In this document: positions 7,473 through 12,676 of the stretch, one piece after another
Layout of the letters: every line of letters starts with the position of its first letter
Numbering within the stretch: position 1 is the stretch's first letter
From: an uncultured Treponema sp.
Lineage (GTDB): Bacteria > Spirochaetota > Spirochaetia > Treponematales > Treponemataceae
DNA length: 16,740 nt
NCBI GenBank assembly: GCA_937885175.1
Contig: CAKZZO010000073.1
Location: 1 to 16,740, forward strand
Reading direction: 5' to 3'
The notes under the pieces: generated by a model
What the model was told of the DNA's origin: nothing
What the model saw: only the letters and a program-made list of their open reading frames with translations
Databases searched by the model: none
Made by a program: the position numbers and the translations under genes

Positions 7473-7502
7473 GCGGAAGAAGCCGCCTTTTTTAGCGGCT
7501 TT
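7473..7502. terminator. Terminator shared by leuD and cmk-like gene
   Basis: Two overlapping hairpins can form. On the plus strand GCGG-AAGAAG-CCGC (7473-7486) is followed at once by a run of six T after one C. A stronger alternative pairs 7479-7486 with 7495-7502 (GAAGCCGC with GCGGCTTT, one G-T pair) across an 8-base loop made of that T run. The second hairpin can also serve the minus strand, where it overlaps the stop of the kinase gene at 7501-7503. Confidence 0.6.
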
Positions 7503-8064
7503 ACTTCTTTTCAATCAGCCCGTTCTTTTCCAGATGGGAGAGAATCAGGGCGACTATCTGTTCGGGGGTACGGGTTGCAGTGTCAATTTTAAGATTGGCA
7601 AACTCGTACTCGTTGTTGTCAATCTTATAGAGTTTCATGTAGCGTGCACTGTCTTCGCGGTCTCTCATTGCGGTAAAGTCTTTGATTTGCTGCAAGTCGC
7701 CGCCCTCACGGTTCAATATGCGTTTTGCACGGGTATCATCACTGGCAATCAAATAGACTTTTAAATCCGCCTCTTTGAGCATCCAAATGGCAAGGCGACT
7801 TCCCAGGACACAACTTTCTGCACGGGCAAGTTCAACCTGCTTGGTATCCACGGCAATGTCATAACTGTCATCGCTCTTTGCGTTTTCAATTACCTGAGCA
7901 AGGGTAAGGCCTTTTTCCGCAGCAAGCTGGCGGAAGGTGTAATTAATCAGCGTCACGCCCAGTTTTTCTGCCAGCAGACTACTGACGGTTGTATTTCCAC
8001 AGCCTGATTTTCCGCTGATAGCGATGCGCAGTTCGCGTCCATCTTTCACTTTGTATTCTGCCAT
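7501..8064 (-). CDS. cmk: Cytidylate kinase-like P-loop kinase
   Basis: The 187-residue protein resembles the short, archaeal-type cytidylate kinases that phosphorylate CMP/dCMP with ATP. Seen in sequence: an N-terminal P-loop region ISGKSGCGNTT, a RQLAAEKGL helix as in CMP-binding domains, a VLGSRLAIWML core strand-helix, and the lid segment with R-AKRIL-R and RDREDSARY, followed by LYKIDNNEYEFANLKIDT, typical of this family. In the P-loop the usual lysine before the threonines is Asn (codon AAT). The nearest lysine is four residues earlier, after the first Gly. The frame can start at GTG 8079, next to the yicC stop, but ATG 8064 is chosen because GGAGGAA (8077-8071) sits six bases before it. 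It lies 15 bases after yicC and probably shares its transcript. Confidence 0.75.
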   Translation of the reverse strand: MAEYKVKDGRELRIAISGKSGCGNTTVSSLLAEKLGVTLINYTFRQLAAEKGLTLAQVIENAKSDDSYDIAVDTKQVELARAESCVLGSRLAIWMLKEADLKVYLIASDDTRAKRILNREGGDLQQIKDFTAMRDREDSARYMKLYKIDNNEYEFANLKIDTATRTPEQIVALILSHLEKNGLIEKK

Positions 8065-8070
8065 ATATAA

Positions 8071-8077
8071 TTCCTCC
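8071..8077 (-). promoter_or_regulatory. Shine-Dalgarno site fixing the cmk-like start
   Basis: GGAGGAA on the minus strand, six bases before ATG 8064. It would lie inside the coding region if the alternative GTG at 8079 were used, which is why that start is rejected. Confidence 0.75.
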
Positions 8078-8079
8078 AC

Positions 8080-8949
8080 TCACTCTACATTCTTTGCCTG
8101 TTCCCTGATGTTTTCCAGCGCGTCTTTTGCGGTGATGACCATCTGCCCTACTTCAGTAAACTGATTTTTGCTGCCAATGGTATTGATTTCGCGGTTTGCT
8201 TCCTGACAGATAAAATCAATACGCTTTCCGGGAATGGGATTCGTATTGATTTCCGTTCGGAGCGCAGACAGATGACTGTGAAGGCGGATTATCTCTTCGT
8301 TGATTGTGTATTTTACGAGCATGGCTGCGGTTTCCTGCATGATACGGTTTTCGTCCACATGGTCACCCAGCAAGTCATTGAATTTCTTGGTAATCTGCTC
8401 CTTAAAGCGTTTTTCCATTTCCGGCTGCCATTTCCTGAAGAAGGCGGCACATTCGTCCAGTGTATCCAGTTTGGAAAGCAAATCCTTGCAGAGATTTTCC
8501 CCTTCCCGAGCACGGTCTTCCTGAAACTGCTTGCATACCTGGAAAAAAATGCCTTCAATCTTCTTCCAGTAGGCTTCTGCGTTAAACTGATGGGAAACGT
8601 TCAGGACATCTTCCTGCTGAATAATCAGACTGAGGGGGATGGCATCGGTGGATTTTCCAAGCGCACTGGCAATCTGAGCAATGGCATCGAAATAAAGTTT
8701 TGCAGCCACCGGATCCGCACTTACCCTTGCCGTTGAATTATTGTCATGGACACGGATAGTCAGGTCAACTTTTCCGCGCACAATCTTCTCGCTCACCAGC
8801 TTACGCAAGCGAGATTCCAGCGGATTTAAGAACGAGGGAAGATTGATGGATAAATCCAGAAAGCGGCTGTTTACTGATTTTATTTCTACACTGATTTGGG
8901 TATTATCAACAAGGGCTTCTTTATAGCCGTAGCCTGTCATCGAATTCAT
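8080..8949 (-). CDS. yicC: YicC/YloC family endoribonuclease
   Basis: The 289-residue protein matches the YicC/YloC family in length (about 290) and at both ends. The N-terminus has MTGYGY, the conserved EIKSVNSRFLDL segment (22-33), NLPSFL and RGKVDLTIRV. The C-terminus has the LRTEI, GKRIDFICQEANREINTIGSK segment with its conserved Gln-Glu-x-x-Arg-Glu, and the final ALENIREQAKNVE. E. coli and Bacillus members act as endoribonucleases, with effects on small RNA turnover and stationary-phase survival. ATG 8949 is placed exactly six bases after a TATAAT, suggesting a leaderless mRNA; an in-frame ATG at 8940 (MTGYG) is the other possible start. The kinase-like gene follows in the same direction. 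Confidence 0.92.
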   Translation of the reverse strand: MNSMTGYGYKEALVDNTQISVEIKSVNSRFLDLSINLPSFLNPLESRLRKLVSEKIVRGKVDLTIRVHDNNSTARVSADPVAAKLYFDAIAQIASALGKSTDAIPLSLIIQQEDVLNVSHQFNAEAYWKKIEGIFFQVCKQFQEDRAREGENLCKDLLSKLDTLDECAAFFRKWQPEMEKRFKEQITKKFNDLLGDHVDENRIMQETAAMLVKYTINEEIIRLHSHLSALRTEINTNPIPGKRIDFICQEANREINTIGSKNQFTEVGQMVITAKDALENIREQAKNVE

Positions 8950-8955
8950 ATATAT

Positions 8956-8984
8956 ATTATACCTGTAAGACTGTTCAACCGCAA
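8956..8984 (-). promoter_or_regulatory. Promoter of yicC, predicted leaderless
   Basis: On the minus strand TTGCGG (8984-8979), a 17-base spacer and a perfect TATAAT (8961-8956) are followed by ATATAT and then ATG at 8949. The expected transcription start coincides with the A of the ATG. No Shine-Dalgarno site is present. Confidence 0.65.
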
Positions 8985-9003
8985 GTAAAAAATCAATCTT
9001 GTT

Positions 9004-9090
9004 TTAAGCAGGCAAGAAAATGAGGATTGGAAAATGAGGGAGAAATACTTGAGCAAAGCAAGAGATGCAGAAAACTGATTTCCGCCCCAT
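9004..9090 (-). CDS. Possible 28-residue hydrophobic peptide
   Basis: The 233-base gap between yicC and the SARP regulator (8950-9182) holds a short minus-strand frame of 28 codons plus TAA. Its ATG is preceded, with a six-base gap, by GAGGTGA (9103-9097), a seven-base perfect match to the usual anti-Shine-Dalgarno sequence and the best ribosome site in the window. The product starts MGRKSVFCISC and ends FPILIFLPA: a basic head with two cysteines, then a mostly hydrophobic tail rich in Phe, Ile, Leu and Pro. It could be a small membrane peptide. A promoter-like TTGTCA (9147-9142), 18 bases and TATGGT (9123-9118) lies upstream and overlaps two TACCATA heptamers. The frame is short enough to arise by chance, so the call rests on the ribosome site and upstream elements. 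Confidence 0.3.
   Translation of the reverse strand: MGRKSVFCISCFAQVFLPHFPILIFLPA
9016..9039. repeat. Direct repeat GAAAATGAGG, 14-bp period
   Basis: GAAAATGAGG occurs at 9016-9025 and again at 9030-9039, four bases apart. On the minus strand the pair falls inside the last third of the possible 28-residue peptide, encoding PHF and PILIF. It could be a binding site or a coding tandem duplication. Confidence 0.5.
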
Positions 9091-9116
9091 TTTCCCTCAC
9101 CTCGATTACAAGAAAA

Positions 9117-9137
9117 TACCATATTCAGTGTACCATA
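9117..9137. promoter_or_regulatory. TACCATA direct repeats, possible regulator site
   Basis: The heptamer TACCATA occurs at 9117-9123 and 9131-9137, same orientation, 14 bases start to start. The same heptamer is found on the minus strand at 10298-10292, upstream of the adjacent SARP-type regulator gene. SARP regulators of actinomycetes bind pairs of direct heptamers overlapping promoters. Here the repeats overlap the -10 and spacer of the possible small-peptide promoter. The function is inferred. Confidence 0.35.
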
Positions 9138-9182
9138 AGCGTGACAAAAAGAAAAAAATATGAAAGAAATAAAAAAATGACG

Positions 9183-10286
9183 CTATATTTTAGAAATTTT
9201 CTGTGAAAGGAATGCATTGGTCTCTTCCGCCCAGCTGTACTGCCTCATATACTCACCCATATAAGACACATCTGTTTTTTCGGAAAGAAATTCATAATAA
9301 TCACAGAGAACTCCTTCGGTACGCAAGGCCATTTCTCCGCGACGGTGCAGTATGAGGTCTTTTTGTCCGTAAAAATCAAGGGTTTCCAATAAGTCCTGAC
9401 GGAGTTTTCGGAGATATGCATTTTTATCGGAGCTTGCTTCATCTTCCCACAGCAGTGCCACAAGCATGGCGTTGGAGCAATAGGCACCGCGACGGTCAGT
9501 CAGAACGGCAAGCAGTTCTTTTGTCTTTGAGTATCGAAAGGAAACGGGTTTTCCGGCTATGAAAAGCTGAAACTCTCCAAAGGTTTGAATCCTAACTTCA
9601 GATGAAGACGCCGCTCCCGTCTGAGAATCGCTGGCCTGCAGGATGTACATCAACTGAAAAAAACAAAGCCCGACAACAACAACCGCCGCTATGCTGGAAA
9701 GTGAATAGCCGTAGACAAAGGTCTGAAGCAAGACAGCGGCAATCGGAAGCACAAGAAAGACCAAAATGCCGTAAAAGCGTCCATTTACAATGCGCCTTCG
9801 ATTCCTAAAGAGGATGACAAACATCGCTCCGCTTTCTATCAGGTAAAAGAACGTTATCAGCCAGTACCAGCGGTTATTCCGATGATAGAAATTGGCTTCA
9901 TCAAAATAATAGAGCAAGCCATTCCATTGGGTAATTCCAAGAAGGACGCAGGAAATGAATACGCATGCCATGACAATGCCCGAAGCAAGCCCCGGTCTCT
10001 TATCTGCAGAAGCATAGATGTAAAAAACAAAAGGAACATTGACCAAAAAACTGAACAAAAAGCCGAAGAAATTGCTCACTTTCAGCAGTCCAAGCACACC
10101 TGCACTTCCCCGAAAAAACCATGCGACACTGTCAGAAAGCAGAACGCCTGCGACACAGGCAGCAATGACCGCAATATGGCGATACACAACATTTCGCTTA
10201 CGATACAAAAGGGCATAGAGCAAAGCCACCGCAATGCAGAATAAACTCCCCCAAAAATCCATTGCCATGTACATCAAGTTTTTCAT
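9183..10286 (-). CDS. Membrane-anchored SARP-type transcription regulator
   Basis: The 367-residue protein has two halves. Residues 11-214 contain seven predicted membrane segments (about 11-28, 35-56, 70-92, 100-117, 139-160, 170-190, 196-214), as in 7TM sensor heads of histidine kinases and diguanylate cyclases. A Ser-rich linker (218-230) leads to a cytoplasmic winged-helix domain (231-334) starting VRIQTFGEFQLFIAGKPV. Its KTKELLAVLTDRRGAYCSN and KNAYLRKLRQDLLETL segments match the SARP/OmpR-like domain of response-regulator-plus-SARP proteins. The tail YMGEYMRQYSWAEETNAFL (343-361) looks like the start of a bacterial transcriptional activation domain, cut short. No receiver, kinase or cyclase domain is present, so this looks like a one-component membrane transcription factor. 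ATG 10286 has no Shine-Dalgarno site. It is divergent from the DUF4230 gene. The architecture is clear; the ligand and targets are unknown. Confidence 0.8.
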   Translation of the reverse strand: MKNLMYMAMDFWGSLFCIAVALLYALLYRKRNVVYRHIAVIAACVAGVLLSDSVAWFFRGSAGVLGLLKVSNFFGFLFSFLVNVPFVFYIYASADKRPGLASGIVMACVFISCVLLGITQWNGLLYYFDEANFYHRNNRWYWLITFFYLIESGAMFVILFRNRRRIVNGRFYGILVFLVLPIAAVLLQTFVYGYSLSSIAAVVVVGLCFFQLMYILQASDSQTGAASSSEVRIQTFGEFQLFIAGKPVSFRYSKTKELLAVLTDRRGAYCSNAMLVALLWEDEASSDKNAYLRKLRQDLLETLDFYGQKDLILHRRGEMALRTEGVLCDYYEFLSEKTDVSYMGEYMRQYSWAEETNAFLSQKISKI

Positions 10287-10291
10287 AACAG

Positions 10292-10304
10292 TATGGTAAC
10301 CATA
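10292..10304. promoter_or_regulatory. Inverted repeat between divergent genes, operator candidate
   Basis: TATGGT-A-ACCATA is a perfect 13-bp inverted repeat with six-base arms. It ends six bases before the regulator start (10286) and ends 10 bases before the -35 of the divergent gene. CCATATC recurs as a direct repeat at 10300-10306 and 10325-10331, the second copy lying in the -35/-10 spacer of the divergent promoter. This suits autoregulation by the adjacent DNA-binding protein, which is an inference. Confidence 0.45.
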
Positions 10305-10314
10305 TCATATTTTC

Positions 10315-10342
10315 TTGCTTTTTTCCATATCCACAGTATAAT
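10315..10342 (+). promoter_or_regulatory. Promoter of the DUF4230 gene, predicted leaderless
   Basis: TTGCTT at 10315-10320, a 16-base spacer and a perfect TATAAT at 10337-10342 are followed by CAAGGT and ATG at 10349. The expected first transcribed base is the A of ATG. The AAGG lies upstream of that start and is too close to the ATG to act as a ribosome site. Confidence 0.65.
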
Positions 10343-10348
10343 CAAGGT

Positions 10349-11044
10349 ATGAAAAAGGAATCCGGTCAGCCTGTCAAAAAAAGCATTCCAGAAAAAAGAC
10401 CGAAGCGTGACGGCTTTGGAAAGCGACTCATCCTGAAACTTTCGCTGAGAATCGTAACAATGCTGCTGCTGTTGGGAACCGCCTTCTTTGGAAGCCGCTA
10501 TGCCTTTGGCAGAATTCTTAAAGTAAGCGTGGCAAAGAAACATGCCATGGTTGAGCGGGAACTGAGCGAAGTTGCGGAACTGACGCTCTACAAAATGCGC
10601 TACTCGGACATCGCTACGATAAAAAAGAAAAATATGCTGGCAAAGGCCTACAGCATCATCCGCTATGTGGGCACCGTGCGGGCTGGCATCAGAAACATTT
10701 CCGACACCGACCTAATCATCTCCGAAAATGGCAAGACCATAGACGTGATTCTGCCTGGATCTGAAATCTTAGGGAATGACATTACCAGTCAGGAAGTATT
10801 TGATGAGCAGCGGAGCATTTTCCTCCCCATTACCACACAGGAAGTGTTTGACGAAATTGAAAGCGCAAGGAAAGAAATGGTGGAATCCCTGCTGCAGGAA
10901 GGACTGCTGGCAGAAAGCGATGAGCGGGCAAAGAAACTCGTAGGCCATATGCTGGAGAAATTCGGCTTTACGGAAATACATGTGATGACAAGCCTGCCGC
11001 CTTTTCCCCAAAGCCTTTCCGATGCCGTGGATACAGTCAAATAA
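10349..11044 (+). CDS. DUF4230 membrane-anchored protein
   Basis: The 231-residue protein has a basic cytoplasmic head (residues 1-29), one membrane segment (about 30-49, LSLRIVTMLLLLGTAFFG) and an extracytoplasmic domain. That domain reads as DUF4230: ELSEVAELTLYKMRYSDI (71-88), KAYSIIRYVGTVRAGI, the ISENGKTIDVILPGSEIL strand pair, and FLPITTQEVFDEIESARKEM. The family occurs widely in Firmicutes, Bacteroidetes and spirochaetes without a known function. It is divergent from the SARP-type regulator, with repeated sequence elements in the shared 62-base intergenic region, so it may be that regulator's target or partner. Its stop is one base from the murC stop on the other strand, with no terminator between. 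Confidence 0.8.
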   Translation: MKKESGQPVKKSIPEKRPKRDGFGKRLILKLSLRIVTMLLLLGTAFFGSRYAFGRILKVSVAKKHAMVERELSEVAELTLYKMRYSDIATIKKKNMLAKAYSIIRYVGTVRAGIRNISDTDLIISENGKTIDVILPGSEILGNDITSQEVFDEQRSIFLPITTQEVFDEIESARKEMVESLLQEGLLAESDERAKKLVGHMLEKFGFTEIHVMTSLPPFPQSLSDAVDTVK

Positions 11045-11045
11045 C

Positions 11046-12551
11046 TCAGGACTTCTGCAAGGCCTCAAGCACCAGACTGCCTACTTTCCAGTTGTCACCG
11101 GCTCCCATCGTAACAAAGAGATAGCCGTCTTTTGCACCACTGGGCTTGGCAAGTTCAGAAAGGACAAGTGACGCCGCCTGGTCAAATTCCCCTGCATACA
11201 GGGTATGTTCGCTATGCTTTTGTGTAGCCCTTGCTAAAATTTCTCCGGTTACTGGTGCCTTTGACGAGTCTTCCCGTGCGCTGCCATAGATTTTATTAAT
11301 AATCACTATGTCTGCGCTGTCAAAAGATGAGGCAAATTCTTCCAAAAGGGCGGCGGTGCGTGTATAGGTATGGCTCATAAAGTCCACGATGATTTTATGA
11401 TTTTTGTAGAATGCACGGTAGCCTGCCAGCGTAGTCTTGATTGCCGTAGGATGATGACCGTAATCATCAAGCACAAGCACATCTTCGCCAGCGGGAGTTT
11501 TTGCCCGTCCGATGATTTCGCTGCGACGCTTTCCGCCTGCAAATGAAAACAAGGCCTCTTTGATTTTTTGCCTATAGTCTGCGGGATTATTGCCGTTTGT
11601 GCGCAGGAGTTCAGTCACCAGGGCGATTGCGGCAGTGGCATTGCGAGCATTGTGCTCTCCGGGAACAGAAAGAGCACATTCACCCATGCCCGAAAGTGAA
11701 AAATACTGCCGCCCCTTTTCTACACGGCCAAAGGTAATGCGATAGTCTCCCGCCGCCGTAGTGCCATAGGGAATAGCCTGTATGTCAGGCCGCTTCTCTT
11801 TGGCAAGGGCAACCGTTTCGCAGGCTCCCTTGTCGTCTGCACAATAGATGACCTGTCCTTGAACTGGCAGTTTGCAGAGATAATCTATAAAGGCGGCACG
11901 GATATCCTCATAGGTGGGATAGTAATCCTGATGGTCGCTTTCCACGCTGGTGAGGATAATTTTCTTGGGGCTAAAGGCCATAAAATGCCGCTGGTATTCG
12001 CAGGTTTCTGCCACAAAAAAATGAGAAGCGGATTTTTCAAAAGCGGGGCTTGTCATCGTGCAAGAGCCTTTAAGTCCGTTTCCATCAAAAGAGGAAATAA
12101 TGGAACCCGCAAGCACCTGGCTGGGCAAATCCAAGGATTTGAGAATCGTGCCGACCAAGCCTGTAGTAGTAGTTTTTCCATGCACGCCACAAACACCTGC
12201 GCTGTAGGACATGCGGGAAACCGCACCCAATGCCTCGGTGTACAAAAGCAGGGGAATTCCCTTGCGGCGGGCGGCAATTAAGTCAGGATTTTTTTCTGGA
12301 TTGTAGGCACTTGAATAGATGACGAAAGACACGTCATCGGTAATATTTGTTTCGCTAAAGGGAAGCGCGGTTAGATGCAGTTTATCGAGAATCTCATCGG
12401 TGTAAAAGCGTTCGGACACGTCACTTCCCGTGATGATTGCCCCACGGGCAAAAAGGATTTCCACCAGAGCGACACAGCCTGTGCCCTTGATGCCGACAAA
12501 ATGTATATGAACGCCGCGAAGATCCTGCGGCAAGGATTTTTCTTCTGCCAT
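11046..12551 (-). CDS. murC: UDP-N-acetylmuramate--L-alanine ligase
   Basis: This Mur ligase of 501 residues adds L-alanine to UDP-MurNAc, the first peptide step of peptidoglycan synthesis, in the cytoplasm with ATP. The N-terminal UDP-binding region has HFVGIKGTGCVALVEILFARG (17-37) and GSDV. The ATP loop is GVHGKTTTT (122-130). The central domain has AETCEYQRHF (181-190) and SVESDHQDYYP. GEHNARNATAAIA (298-310) and DDYGHHPTAIKTTL (362-375) follow, then SHTYTRTAALLEEF and GAGDNW in the C-terminal domain. HTYTRT and DDYGHHPT favour MurC over the recycling ligase Mpl, which normally differs around these motifs. ATG 12551 is preferred over the upstream in-frame start at 12578 because TATACT ends six bases before it. 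Divergent from argC. Confidence 0.88.
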   Translation of the reverse strand: MAEEKSLPQDLRGVHIHFVGIKGTGCVALVEILFARGAIITGSDVSERFYTDEILDKLHLTALPFSETNITDDVSFVIYSSAYNPEKNPDLIAARRKGIPLLLYTEALGAVSRMSYSAGVCGVHGKTTTTGLVGTILKSLDLPSQVLAGSIISSFDGNGLKGSCTMTSPAFEKSASHFFVAETCEYQRHFMAFSPKKIILTSVESDHQDYYPTYEDIRAAFIDYLCKLPVQGQVIYCADDKGACETVALAKEKRPDIQAIPYGTTAAGDYRITFGRVEKGRQYFSLSGMGECALSVPGEHNARNATAAIALVTELLRTNGNNPADYRQKIKEALFSFAGGKRRSEIIGRAKTPAGEDVLVLDDYGHHPTAIKTTLAGYRAFYKNHKIIVDFMSHTYTRTAALLEEFASSFDSADIVIINKIYGSAREDSSKAPVTGEILARATQKHSEHTLYAGEFDQAASLVLSELAKPSGAKDGYLFVTMGAGDNWKVGSLVLEALQKS

Positions 12552-12557
12552 GGAATA

Positions 12558-12563
12558 AGTATA
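12558..12563 (-). promoter_or_regulatory. -10 element of murC, predicted leaderless
   Basis: TATACT on the minus strand (12563-12558) is followed by TATTCC and then ATG at 12551, giving six bases between -10 and ATG. The -35 region at normal spacing is poor (TATCCC). No Shine-Dalgarno site is present. Confidence 0.45.
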
Positions 12564-12589
12564 GCAGATTGCGAGCATTAGGGATAGTA

Positions 12590-12657
12590 GCGGCGCGACA
12601 GCGTACCGCAGGTATGAAACCGCGGATAGCCCGACCGCCCTTGCGGCGGGAATGCCC
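12590..12657. other. GC-rich intergenic element with hairpin
   Basis: Roughly 70 percent G+C over 68 bases in the divergent murC-argC spacer, far richer than the surrounding genes. It contains a strong inverted repeat at 12630-12650: CCCG-A-CCGC, loop CCTT, GCGGCGGG, eight pairs with one bulged A. The right arm overlaps the -35 of argC. It also has CCGCGG at 12620-12625. It could be an operator, a repeated extragenic palindrome, or a small RNA gene; sequence alone does not decide. Confidence 0.45.
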
Positions 12658-12670
12658 TTTCATGTATAAT
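12641..12670 (+). promoter_or_regulatory. Promoter of argC, predicted leaderless
   Basis: TTGCGG at 12641-12646, an 18-base spacer and TATAAT at 12665-12670 are followed by AAGGTT and ATG at 12677. The -35 hexamer is identical to that of yicC and lies in the right arm of the GC-rich hairpin. No ArgR-type box (TGAAT with AT-rich inverted arms) is seen. Confidence 0.6.
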
Positions 12671-12676
12671 AAGGTT

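Noticed and set aside
8062..8079. GTG 8079 as start of the cytidylate-kinase-like gene
   Set aside because: It would place the strong GGAGGAA site inside the coding sequence; ATG 8064 is at ideal distance from that site.
8272..8736. Plus-strand frame of 154 codons opposite yicC
   Set aside because: Antisense to a confident YicC family gene; composition rich in Phe/Cys as expected of a complement frame.
9138..9187. AGCGT/ACGCT arms plus T-rich tract as terminator of the SARP regulator gene
   Set aside because: Five-pair arms separated by a loop near 38 bases, with a mismatch directly inside; the AT-rich tract alone is not a terminator.
11046..12551. Mpl (murein tripeptide recycling ligase) instead of MurC
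   Set aside because: The SHTYTRT and DDYGHHPT segments and the AETCEYQRHF motif fit MurC better, although a phylogeny would settle it.
12552..12676. ArgR operator in the argC promoter
   Set aside because: No TGAAT-type AT-rich inverted half-sites; the only strong symmetry is GC-rich.
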